The translations under genes and the position numbers were made by a program. A stretch of DNA of 8,628 nucleotides from Christensenella sp. UBA941. GTDB lineage: Bacteria > Bacillota > Clostridia > Christensenellales > UBA941. The DNA lies in assembly GCA_002293365.1 (NCBI GenBank), contig DBDD01000209.1:1-8628 (forward strand), read 5' to 3'. A model generated the notes under the pieces. The model searched no databases. It was given only the letters and a program-made list of their open reading frames with translations, and was not told where the DNA came from. The number at the start of each line of letters is the position of its first letter. The first letter of the stretch is position 1. Positions 1-6,535 of this stretch are shown piece by piece.

Positions 1-122
1 GCGCCTACCGGCCCTTGCGGGCCGATAGATCCGGAAATCCCTTGCGTCGCCTGCGGCTGGCAATGACAGGGGTTACATCCGCAGCAATTGCAATAGCAAC
101 CGCCGCCAAAAAGATTTATCAT
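1..122 (-). CDS. Collagen-like (Gly-X-Y) Cys-rich surface/spore protein, N-terminal fragment
   Basis: Reading the minus strand from ATG at 122-120 gives 40 open codons to the window edge, with no stop. The protein begins MINLFGGG, then has a Cys-rich stretch (residues 9-21, seven Cys, pattern CYCNCCGCNPCHC), a short Gln-rich link, and from about residue 28 a Gly every third residue (GIS GSI GPQ GPV G). That is the start of a collagen triple-helix repeat. A Shine-Dalgarno site GGAAAGGA (132-139) sits nine bases before the ATG. Cys-rich heads followed by Gly-X-Y repeats occur in clostridial and bacillar surface or exosporium proteins of the BclA type; that role is inferred. The gene is divergent from the AraC-type regulator and probably unrelated to the catabolic operon. 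Only the head is visible, so total length and C-terminal domain are unknown. The main doubt is that only about four Gly-X-Y triplets are seen. Confidence 0.72.
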   Translation of the reverse strand, partial: MINLFGGGCYCNCCGCNPCHCQPQATQGISGSIGPQGPVG

Positions 123-131
123 GAAATTTGG

Positions 132-139
132 TCCTTTCC
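132..139 (-). promoter_or_regulatory. Ribosome binding site of the collagen-like gene
   Basis: The minus strand reads GGAAAGGA and its AAAGGA core lies nine bases before the ATG at 122. It is the main support, apart from the protein sequence itself, for this being a real start. Confidence 0.6.
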
Positions 140-200
140 ATGTTTGATATGTTGGCGTCAAAATATAGATCAAATGCGCCTGAACATACCTATACAATAA

Positions 201-230
201 ATTATATGAAATAGTGATAATCTTGGTCAC
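201..230 (-). promoter_or_regulatory. Candidate promoter for the collagen-like gene
   Basis: On the minus strand a perfect TATAAT (201-206) is preceded by GTGACC (225-230; four of six match TTGACA) with an 18-base spacer. It would give a leader of roughly 70-75 bases before the ATG at 122. If the gene is sporulation-specific, a sporulation sigma factor could instead be used; I found no convincing sigma-E, G or K site. The region is AT-rich, so TATAAT alone is weak evidence. Confidence 0.4.
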
Positions 231-272
231 TTAACGCATGTAAAAAGATGTTGATCATCCCGGCTTGTTTTG

Positions 273-301
273 TTGTTGTAGCCTGCCGATCGTGGTATAC
301 T
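273..301 (+). promoter_or_regulatory. Predicted sigma-A promoter of the AraC-type regulator, extended -10
   Basis: TTGTTG (273-278) and TATACT (296-301) are separated by 17 bases, and TGG directly before TATACT (293-295) forms an extended -10 (TGnTATACT), which compensates for the weak -35. Transcription would begin around 307-309, leaving a leader of about 50 bases before the ATG at 360. Confidence 0.6.
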
Positions 302-303
302 AA

Positions 304-321
304 GGGCTCGAAGACGAGCTT
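304..321 (+). promoter_or_regulatory. Inverted repeat at the transcription start of the regulator gene
   Basis: GCTCG (306-310), loop AAGA (311-314), CGAGC (315-319), extendable by two G-T wobble pairs to 304-321. It covers the predicted transcription start, so it could be an operator for self-regulation or a short hairpin at the 5' end of the mRNA. The five perfect pairs are modest and no T-run follows, so a terminator is unlikely. Confidence 0.35.
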
Positions 322-359
322 AACCGATAGAGTTAGTACGCCATATAGAGGTGACATCA

Positions 360-1226
360 ATGAGTAATGTAGATATGGTATGGATGTTTATGCTCGACTA
401 TCCGCTTGGATGGGGGTCGCATAACCACTCGCACGACTATTTCCAGATCTTTTTTATCCTCAAGGGAAGCTCTGAAATGATAATTGCAGGCGAGAAAATC
501 AGTTTACAAAAGGATAATTGCTTACTTATTCATCCGAACCAGCCGCATGAGCTTCTTCCGACGACGAAAGATACCCTTCGCATCATCGATACCAAGTTTT
601 ACATCAATAACAAAGACCTTGAAGCAGCGGTACTCGCCTTGCCGCCGATTACAAAGATCGATCAAGCCGAGTATAGAACGATATTATTAAAGGCTCGCGA
701 CGAATGGGCGTCACAAGCGGCCTATAGCAGAGAGTGCGCATGCGCATTGCTTGAACAGTCGCTCTATACGCTTCTGCGTAATTATACCGACGCCATGAAT
801 GTTCCCTCTTATTACAGCAACGAGAAGGATATTATCAAAACATCTACCGGACTGGCCGGGGCTATTGAGGATTATTTGGAGAGCAACTATTATCAAAACA
901 TAACGCTCGATATGGTTGCCGAGCACTTCCGCTATTCAAAAAACTATTTATGCAAGCTTTTTAAAGAGGCGACGGGGCTGACGATCATAGAATATTGCAA
1001 CCGCTTGCGTATTAGCAAGGCATGCGATATCATAGCTTATACCGACCACAAGCTTTCTAAAGTTTGCCATGAAGTCGGATTTACGAATATTCATTATTTT
1101 TCCCGCACCTTTAAAAAAATAGTGGGTTATTCTCCAATGGAACTTCGCAATAGAGAGAAAAGCTCCATCTATTACGACGTCCAACTGCACGGAAAATTTC
1201 AATATCGATACTACAACGGCGGTTAG
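360..1226 (+). CDS. AraC-family transcriptional regulator with N-terminal cupin domain
   Basis: Encodes a 288-residue two-domain activator/repressor. Residues about 15-80 form a cupin-like sensor barrel, with the His-rich segment HNHSHDYFQ (His21, 23 and 25) and the turn HPNQPHEL typical of AraC_binding domains. Residues about 165-265 are the DNA-binding domain with two helix-turn-helix units: the first includes ITLDMVAEHFRYSKNYLCKLFK, here written only as its boundaries 181-202, and the second ends in GFTNIHYFSRTFKK followed by GYSP, the classic AraC signature. I chose ATG at 360 because AGAGGTG (347-353) lies six bases upstream; GTG at 351 would be inside that site. About 20 residues extend past the usual end of the domain. 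It converges on the catabolic operon and is its likely regulator, with the ligand unknown. Family assignment is very secure; target is inferred. Confidence 0.95.
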   Translation: MSNVDMVWMFMLDYPLGWGSHNHSHDYFQIFFILKGSSEMIIAGEKISLQKDNCLLIHPNQPHELLPTTKDTLRIIDTKFYINNKDLEAAVLALPPITKIDQAEYRTILLKARDEWASQAAYSRECACALLEQSLYTLLRNYTDAMNVPSYYSNEKDIIKTSTGLAGAIEDYLESNYYQNITLDMVAEHFRYSKNYLCKLFKEATGLTIIEYCNRLRISKACDIIAYTDHKLSKVCHEVGFTNIHYFSRTFKKIVGYSPMELRNREKSSIYYDVQLHGKFQYRYYNGG

Positions 1227-2077
1227 TTTCCGCTCGCTTTATTCCTTTGCCATCCGTAGATGCTCTCAAAGATGGGCGCTAAATATTCTATCGCGCCTTT
1301 TGCCGCGGTATCCTGATCCGGAATCTGAAATATTTCCGTGCAAAAAGCGCCGTTATAGCCTACGTCTCTAAAAGCGTGAATGATCTTACGAAAATCTAAA
1401 GCGCAGGAGCCGGGATAACGGCGGTTATTGTCGGCAAAATGTACATGAATATTATAAGGGGCGTACTTATAGATGCTGCCTATTATATCCCTTTCTTCTA
1501 AATTAAGATGAAATATATCCATCATAATCTTTAAATTATCGCATCCTACGTCTCGGATTAAGGCTACTGCTTCTTCCAAAGTATTAATAAAGTTCGTTTG
1601 CATTATACAAACGGTCTCAATGGCTATTTGTACGCTTTTAGCCGCGGCGTAAACGCATACTTCGCGGAGCGCTGCAACCGCCCTATCGTAGGACTGCGCT
1701 TGCGGTATGCGCGGTTGAATCTGCCCGCGTACACGGCCAATATTCACATTCGCTCCCAATTCCGCGGCAAAATCCACGATGGCTTTAACCCTACGCACAG
1801 CCTCCTCCCGGGCGCTTTCCCGCGTGTCGGTAAAAGAAACCTTCAGCTGGCCAAATATTTCGCCGGTACATACTAATGGTACGACCAATCCATGCTTCGT
1901 CAGCAGCGCTTTTATATGCCCGATATCCAGCCTTTCGGGCGCTAAAGTCATAAACTCCACGCCGTCATAACCCAAAGAGGCCAATATGCCAAGGCTTTTC
2001 TCCAGCTCTCCCTGATATGCCGTCACATCCGGCGATAATTCTATATCTGGCGTCGCGACCTGATAACATAGTTTCAT
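1223..2077 (-). CDS. TIM-barrel sugar isomerase/epimerase (xylose-isomerase-like, AP_endonuc_2 fold)
   Basis: A 284-residue cytoplasmic enzyme. In ATG-based numbering it shows the metal-binding pattern of the sugar phosphate isomerase/epimerase family: Glu154 (AIETV), Asp187 and His190 (MMDIFHLN), His211/His213 (HVHFADNN, the next residue Arg fitting a substrate-binding role) and Glu248 (CTEIF). The N-terminus has the usual GYDGVEF turn. Relatives include hydroxypyruvate isomerase, tagatose 3-epimerase and IolE/IolI-type enzymes; the exact reaction is not readable here. The ATG at 2075-2077 is preferred over the TTG at 2083 because GGAG lies seven bases before it. It is the last gene of the operon, 18 bases after the racemase-like gene. 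Its TAA (1223-1225) overlaps the regulator's TAG (1224-1226). Confidence 0.9.
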   Translation of the reverse strand: MKLCYQVATPDIELSPDVTAYQGELEKSLGILASLGYDGVEFMTLAPERLDIGHIKALLTKHGLVVPLVCTGEIFGQLKVSFTDTRESAREEAVRRVKAIVDFAAELGANVNIGRVRGQIQPRIPQAQSYDRAVAALREVCVYAAAKSVQIAIETVCIMQTNFINTLEEAVALIRDVGCDNLKIMMDIFHLNLEERDIIGSIYKYAPYNIHVHFADNNRRYPGSCALDFRKIIHAFRDVGYNGAFCTEIFQIPDQDTAAKGAIEYLAPIFESIYGWQRNKASGN

Positions 2078-2095
2078 AATCAATCTCCATGCAGA

Positions 2096-2755
2096 TTATT
2101 TAAAGCCGAGTATACGCTTGACCTGTCCGATACACATCGCGGGGCTGGAGAAAGTAGGAACGCCGCTGATTTGCCGGATTGCATCTTCGAGATGGGCCAT
2201 GGAAGCCTGCGCCAATACGATCGCCTCTTTGTCCTTTACGGTTCCGGCCAGTTCCTTGAGCAGCCTGTCATGGGTTTCCATATCCTGTTTTTTGAGCGCC
2301 ATAAGCGCGTCCCCGCAAACTATATGATCGAGCTCTAAAGCCCGTCCGGCTCCGGCCGCTTCCGCGCGAATTTTTTGTACTGTCGGCTCGATCGTGCTTG
2401 TGGCGGTAGCCATCACCATGATTTTACCCGCCGTCCGAACAACCTCCGACACCATGGCGTCGTCAATCGCTACCGTTGGCGTTGTCAGAAACGGCCTGAT
2501 TTTCTCAACGCCCGGCGTCAATGTCGAGCAAGTAACAACGATTACGTCCGCATGCTCCAAGTCCAGCGCCTTTAGAAGAAAAAACAAACGATTCAGATTC
2601 TCTTGCGTAAAGCCGTTGACTGCGGCGTCGGTAGCGAGAAAAGTGTCCAGCGTATGATGAATTTCCAGCTCGTCGCCCGGCATAGCGCCGCGCAAACTCA
2701 TTTCAAAGGAAGGGAGTACACTTGGAACCGTATGCAAAAGCCCAATTCTTTTCAA
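2096..2755 (-). CDS. Asp/Glu racemase-superfamily protein lacking the second catalytic cysteine
   Basis: A 219-residue protein with the two-lobed aspartate/glutamate racemase (Asp/Glu/hydantoin racemase) fold. The N-lobe has the expected catalytic motif VVTCSTLT with Cys76, preceded by the hydrophobic strand ADVIVV. At the place where racemases carry the second catalytic Cys, this protein has VLAQASM (residues 180-186), with no Cys. Cys147 and Cys208 lie outside that motif. The superfamily also includes maleate isomerase and arylmalonate decarboxylase, and single-cysteine members can be isomerases or decarboxylases rather than racemases, so I do not name a substrate. The start is TTG at 2753-2755, supported by a strong AGGAGGG (2761-2767) five bases upstream and by the protein start MKRIGLLHTVPSV. 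It lies between the two TIM-barrel genes, 24 bases after the upstream one. Confidence 0.85.
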   Translation of the reverse strand: MKRIGLLHTVPSVLPSFEMSLRGAMPGDELEIHHTLDTFLATDAAVNGFTQENLNRLFFLLKALDLEHADVIVVTCSTLTPGVEKIRPFLTTPTVAIDDAMVSEVVRTAGKIMVMATATSTIEPTVQKIRAEAAGAGRALELDHIVCGDALMALKKQDMETHDRLLKELAGTVKDKEAIVLAQASMAHLEDAIRQISGVPTFSSPAMCIGQVKRILGFK

Positions 2756-2760
2756 ACTTA

Positions 2761-2767
2761 CCCTCCT
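2761..2767 (-). promoter_or_regulatory. Strong Shine-Dalgarno site that fixes a TTG start
   Basis: The minus strand reads AGGAGGG five bases before TTG at 2755. No ATG or GTG is better placed, so this site decides the start of the racemase-like gene and may compensate for its weak start codon. Confidence 0.75.
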
Positions 2768-2779
2768 ATCCCCTCCCGC

Positions 2780-3682
2780 TTAGTCTTCTAAAAGCGCCCA
2801 CGCGCGGTTCAGCGCGCGCTTTGTATTCGCGAGCACGATATTCCCGTCCTCGCCGGGGCGCGGCGCAACCTCCATGGATAAAACCATGGGATCATCGGCG
2901 TTAAAGAAACCCTCTTGGCGCAAAACGCGTAAATAATCGGTCAGTTCCTTTACGCCGTTCGCGCTGTTCGGATATCCCATACGCGGATGCAAATCGCCAA
3001 AGGCGTCGCAGCCCGGCTTAACGACGGCATTGCCGAAATGCAAGTGCGTAATATACGGTCTTAGCATTTGAATCACAAATTTTGACGTTTCATACGTCGT
3101 GGGAAAGTGGCTAAGATCGGCCATCAGGCCAAAATTGGAGTGGCTTGTACGCATGTCGGCGGCAAATCGGGCGGCATAAGGCGCGGGACCTATTAGAGCG
3201 GCCTTATCCATATCGAAATCGAACACTTCAAGCTCGACTATCATTCCTTTTTTAGCGGCATGATCGCATACGGCGCGGGTCGTCTTCAATAGCTGGGCGT
3301 AGTTTGCCTCTTTGGTCTCTTCGCTCCATTTGCCCGATAAAAACGCTATGCCCTTTGCTCCCAAGTATTCCGCTTCGTCAACAGCCTCCAACAGAGTCTT
3401 TTCTGCTAAGAGCCGCTCGCTTTCGTCCAAATGGTTCGGGTTTAGCTTTGGGCCCAGCAGCCTCGGCTGCGCCCCGTAGCAAACTTTTAAACCGGATTGT
3501 TCTAAGAGTTTTTTCGCTTTTTCGCGCGTTTCATCGTCCTTGATTTGTGAAATTTCAATCGCGTCGAAATAGTCGTCGCTGGCGATACGCGTCAGGGATT
3601 CGAGCAAATCGTATTGCGCCGGCGGATGCGTCATCCATTGTATCGTGCCGATCTGGAAATACTTATGAATGCTGTCTTTCAT
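2780..3682 (-). CDS. TIM-barrel sugar isomerase/epimerase, second copy
   Basis: A 300-residue member of the same xylose-isomerase-like superfamily as the operon's last gene but clearly different in sequence. Likely metal and catalytic residues: Glu150 or Glu152 (VELEVFDFD), Asp189 and His192 (MADLSHFP), His213/His215 (THLHFGN), and Glu271 (LSMEVAP). The segment DAIEIS at about residues 40-45 is the usual second barrel strand. ATG at 3680-3682 has GGGAGG eight bases upstream. It starts 16 bases after the transketolase C-half and is followed 24 bases later by the racemase-like gene. Its role is probably isomerisation or epimerisation of a ketose or acyclic sugar acid in the same pathway. Having two such enzymes suggests two successive steps. 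The precise substrate cannot be read from sequence. Confidence 0.9.
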   Translation of the reverse strand: MKDSIHKYFQIGTIQWMTHPPAQYDLLESLTRIASDDYFDAIEISQIKDDETREKAKKLLEQSGLKVCYGAQPRLLGPKLNPNHLDESERLLAEKTLLEAVDEAEYLGAKGIAFLSGKWSEETKEANYAQLLKTTRAVCDHAAKKGMIVELEVFDFDMDKAALIGPAPYAARFAADMRTSHSNFGLMADLSHFPTTYETSKFVIQMLRPYITHLHFGNAVVKPGCDAFGDLHPRMGYPNSANGVKELTDYLRVLRQEGFFNADDPMVLSMEVAPRPGEDGNIVLANTKRALNRAWALLED

Positions 3683-3698
3683 CTGTGATGCCTCCCAG

Positions 3699-4634
3699 CT
3701 ATTTTCTTTTAAGCGCTTTTTCCGCCGCCGCTACGATCGCGGACGCGTCTACACAATACTTTTGCAGAAGCTGCTTGTACGCGCCGGACTCGGCGTGACA
3801 ATCCTGTATGCCCACCATCTCCAAAGGAGCGCGCGCGCCGCTTCTAACCAATTCTTCGGCGACCGCCGAACCCAGCCCGCCGATAATACTATGCTCCTCG
3901 GCGGTAACCAGCGCGCCTGTTTCACGCGCGCAATCGAGTATCAACGCCTTGTCGAGCGGCTTTACGCAAAACATATCCACTACTCTTGTCTCGACTCCCT
4001 TCGCCGACAGCGCGCCGGCCGCCTTCAGCGCTTCCGACACCATAGCGCCGCACGCCAAAATCGTCACGTCGCGGCCTTCTCTTACGATACAGCCCTTTCC
4101 CAGCTCGAATCTCGCGTTCGCGTCATGACATGCCGGAGCGGCCTCCCTCGAAAGCCGTATATACATCGGCGCATCCGTTGCAATCGCCGTTTTGACCATC
4201 CAATCGGTAATGGCCGCGTCCGAAGCTACCATCACGGTCATATTCGGCATAGCGCGCATAACGGCAATATCCTCAAGGGAGTGATGGGTCGAGCCGTCAT
4301 AGCCCGCCGATAAACCGGCGTACGCACCCATCAGTTTTACGTTAAGGCCGGAATATGATAGAAACGTTCTGGCCGCGATTGCTCCGATCGTGCTAATAAA
4401 AACCGCGAACGTATTTACAAACGGAATTTTATTCCCGAGCGCCAGCCCGGCGGCCATGCCAACCATCGCGCTCTCCGATATTCCGCAGTTGATAAAGCGC
4501 TCCGGATATTCCGCCGCGAAAAGACAAGACTTTGTGGAGCTCGATACGTCGGCGTCCAATACGACGACGCGCTTATTCTCCCCGCCGTACTTTATAAGGG
4601 ATTCCCCGTATACGTCTCTGATCGCTTTATCCAT
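3699..4634 (-). CDS. Transketolase C-terminal half (pyrimidine-binding and C domains)
   Basis: A 311-residue subunit carrying the transketolase Pyr domain (about 1-175) and C-terminal domain (about 180-305). Glu54 in ISESAMVGMAAGLA is the conserved glutamate that activates the thiamine diphosphate aminopyrimidine. HHSLEDIAVMR (117-127) and MYIRLSREA (157-165) are the family's conserved active-site segments, and EEHSIIGGLGSAVAE (246-260) is typical of the C domain. Together with the N-half upstream it should make a heterotetrameric transketolase that transfers C2 ketol units using TPP and Mg2+. The start ATG (4632-4634) overlaps the N-half's end by eight bases (ATGGATAA) with GGAGG nine bases before it, so translation is probably coupled. 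Split transketolases are typical of dedicated catabolic operons, such as AptAB and SqwGH. Confidence 0.95.
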   Translation of the reverse strand: MDKAIRDVYGESLIKYGGENKRVVVLDADVSSSTKSCLFAAEYPERFINCGISESAMVGMAAGLALGNKIPFVNTFAVFISTIGAIAARTFLSYSGLNVKLMGAYAGLSAGYDGSTHHSLEDIAVMRAMPNMTVMVASDAAITDWMVKTAIATDAPMYIRLSREAAPACHDANARFELGKGCIVREGRDVTILACGAMVSEALKAAGALSAKGVETRVVDMFCVKPLDKALILDCARETGALVTAEEHSIIGGLGSAVAEELVRSGARAPLEMVGIQDCHAESGAYKQLLQKYCVDASAIVAAAEKALKRK

Positions 4635-5487
4635 CGGCCCGCGCCTCCAAATCCCTTATCGCCTTGGCGTAGCTTTCGTCGTCGATCGGGTGGCCATGCC
4701 AGGCGCTTTGCCCTTCCATAAACGATACGCCTTTGCCCTTGACGGTTTTCGCCAATATGACGCTGGGCCGTCCTTTGCATCCCCTTGCGGCGTCGATAGC
4801 TTCGCAAAGAAGCGCAACGTCGTGTCCGTCCTCCACGAGGATCGTATTGCAGCCAAACGCCTGAAACTTCGCCTCGATATCACCCATAGGCATAATCGCC
4901 TCCGCGGCTCCGTCAAGTTGCACGCCGTTCCAGTCCAAAATGGTAATCAGCCGATCCGCCTTTTGCTTGGCCGCGTTCATTAAGACTTCCCATACGACGC
5001 CCTCGTTTATTTCGCCGTCTCCCAGAATCGCGTATACATAGGCGTCGTTTCCGTCTAGCTTGTCGGCGATAGCAAGCCCGAGCGCCGCGGCGTATGCACA
5101 GCCGAGAGGCCCGCTCGTAACTTCGACGCCGGGCGTATATATCGAGCATGGATGCCCTTGCAAATAGCTGCCGGGTTGCCGCAAGGTTCTCATATCTTCT
5201 TTTGGGAAAAAGCCCCTCTCCGCAAGCACGCGGTACAGCATGGGCGCGGCGTGGCCCTTGCTGAGCACCACTTTATCGCGCGCGGGATCGTTTTGGTTCT
5301 CCGGGCTGATATTCGCTTTTTCAAAATATAGCGCCGTTAGGATTTCGCACACCGATAGAGAACCGCCCGGATGCCCGGTTTGGATGGCGTGCAAAACCTC
5401 AATCACGTCTTTGCGAAATTGAAGGCAAAGACGCTCGAGCTCGGCCTTTCTCTCCAATGTCATCTTCATATGTAGTCCTTCATTCAT
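4627..5487 (-). CDS. Transketolase N-terminal half (thiamine diphosphate-binding subunit)
   Basis: A 286-residue subunit containing the PP domain. Motifs by residue: TGHPGGSLS (38-45) with His39, SKGHAAPML (77-84) with His79, SGPLGCA (125-131), the TPP/Mg motif GDGEINEG (156-163) followed by a hydrophobic run and LDWNGVQLDG (184-193) with the metal ligand Asn, and SAWHGHP near 261-267. These match the N-half of transketolase in length and order. The start is uncertain: ATG at 5487 forms TAATG with the LivM stop (one-base overlap), suggesting coupled translation, whereas ATG at 5467-5469 has AAGGA six bases upstream and would give 280 residues. It sits between the transporter and the C-half. 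A separate kinase or aldolase is not visible, so the sugar substrate is not defined here. Confidence 0.95.
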   Translation of the reverse strand: MNEGLHMKMTLERKAELERLCLQFRKDVIEVLHAIQTGHPGGSLSVCEILTALYFEKANISPENQNDPARDKVVLSKGHAAPMLYRVLAERGFFPKEDMRTLRQPGSYLQGHPCSIYTPGVEVTSGPLGCAYAAALGLAIADKLDGNDAYVYAILGDGEINEGVVWEVLMNAAKQKADRLITILDWNGVQLDGAAEAIMPMGDIEAKFQAFGCNTILVEDGHDVALLCEAIDAARGCKGRPSVILAKTVKGKGVSFMEGQSAWHGHPIDDESYAKAIRDLEARADG

Positions 5488-6521
5488 TAACCGCTATCCT
5501 TTTGGGCAAAGAACTTCTTCGTTTTTTTTCGAAGATTGTCGGCCGACATTGCCTCAACCTGATGCCCGATCATGTCCTTGATCTCTTTCCAGCTCTTCCC
5601 AAACAGCGACATGATGCCTTGCGGCAGGAACATTAGGAAGACCATCAGCAGTACGCCATATAGGATCATGCGCAGCTGGGCGTTCCCTACGCGCAGCCAT
5701 TCGGGCAATGTCGTTAGCAGCATAGATCCCAATATTGCTCCATCCAGGCTTCCAACGCCGCCTATGATCGCCATTGAAATAAGGGTTAGCGAATACCTCC
5801 ATCTGAACTGATCCGGGCTGAGAAAGCCGATATACTGTCCGAATAACGCCCCGGCGATTCCGCCAATAAACGAAGCTAGCGCAAACGCGATTAGCTTGTA
5901 TTTAACGGTATTGATACCGCAAGACTGCGCCGCCGGTTCATAATTCTTAATCGAAAGGAAAAACCTGCCGTATTTTGAGCGGAGAACATTTTTTAATAGA
6001 ATATAAATGAGGATCATAAACACCGTTGCTACAATAAACAACACGTCCTTTTCCCTTAAGCTAAATCCGAATATCGAGTCGTACGGATATTTGGAAAGGC
6101 CAAGCGATCCCCCGGTCAATTCGCCGCCGTTTAAGAAAACGATGCATATCATCTCGCCAAATACTTGCGTAACGAGCGCAAGATAAGGGCCTCCACGAAG
6201 CTTAAGGGCTGGGATGCCCACCAACAATCCGAATACGGCGGACACAAGCGCCGCTAAGGGAATGCAGATCCACATGCTAAGCCCCAAGCGAACCATTATG
6301 ATCGTCGAAGTATATGCGCCCAAACCGATAAACGCGGCTTGTCCAAGATGCGATTGATTCGTGTACCCGGTAACAATAACGATGCCCATTACTGCAATCG
6401 CGTTTATCATCGCTTGCGCGCCTATAACAGTCGCGTAACTCGACGACAGAAAATAGCCGATAAGCGCCGCCAGAAAAACCGATCGGGCAATATTCGGATG
6501 CTTAGATAGATATTGTTTCAT
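5487..6521 (-). CDS. livM: Branched-chain amino-acid type ABC transporter permease, LivM-like
   Basis: A 344-residue integral membrane protein of the HAAT family with about 8-10 hydrophobic segments. Signatures (numbering from ATG): SHLGQAAFIGLGAYT (about 57-71), LRGGPYLALVTQVFGEM (108-124), and the late loop IIGGVGSLDGAILGS (252-266), followed by LPQGIM (299-304). A charged, Lys-rich tail (about 315-344) lies in the cytoplasm. The ATG at 6519-6521 is chosen because AGGGGTG (6528-6534) lies six bases upstream; the in-frame TTG at 6539 would lie upstream of that site. The gene starts 14 bases after LivH ends and its stop overlaps the transketolase start by one base. With LivH it forms the membrane channel for the solute delivered by the binding protein. 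The gene symbol is a family label, not a claim about branched-chain amino-acid substrate. Confidence 0.93.
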   Translation of the reverse strand: MKQYLSKHPNIARSVFLAALIGYFLSSSYATVIGAQAMINAIAVMGIVIVTGYTNQSHLGQAAFIGLGAYTSTIIMVRLGLSMWICIPLAALVSAVFGLLVGIPALKLRGGPYLALVTQVFGEMICIVFLNGGELTGGSLGLSKYPYDSIFGFSLREKDVLFIVATVFMILIYILLKNVLRSKYGRFFLSIKNYEPAAQSCGINTVKYKLIAFALASFIGGIAGALFGQYIGFLSPDQFRWRYSLTLISMAIIGGVGSLDGAILGSMLLTTLPEWLRVGNAQLRMILYGVLLMVFLMFLPQGIMSLFGKSWKEIKDMIGHQVEAMSADNLRKKTKKFFAQKDSG

Positions 6522-6535
6522 AGTCTTCACCCCTA

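Noticed and set aside
1..75. Sequence resembling dispersed GTCATTGC-type palindromic repeats on the minus strand, with small hairpins (9-24 and 42-63).
   Set aside because: It reads through without a stop as a Cys-rich head plus Gly-X-Y triplets behind a good ribosome site. The resemblance to such repeats is short and the GC-rich hairpin follows from Gly/Pro codons.
15..200. A plus-strand 61-codon frame at the left edge.
   Set aside because: It has no recognisable domain, covers the promoter region, and is explained as the shadow of the collagen-like gene start on the other strand.
2872..2889. Repeated CCATGG around an AT spacer, as a possible operator.
   Set aside because: It lies inside the second TIM-barrel gene where it simply encodes Pro-Met...Ser-Met codons.
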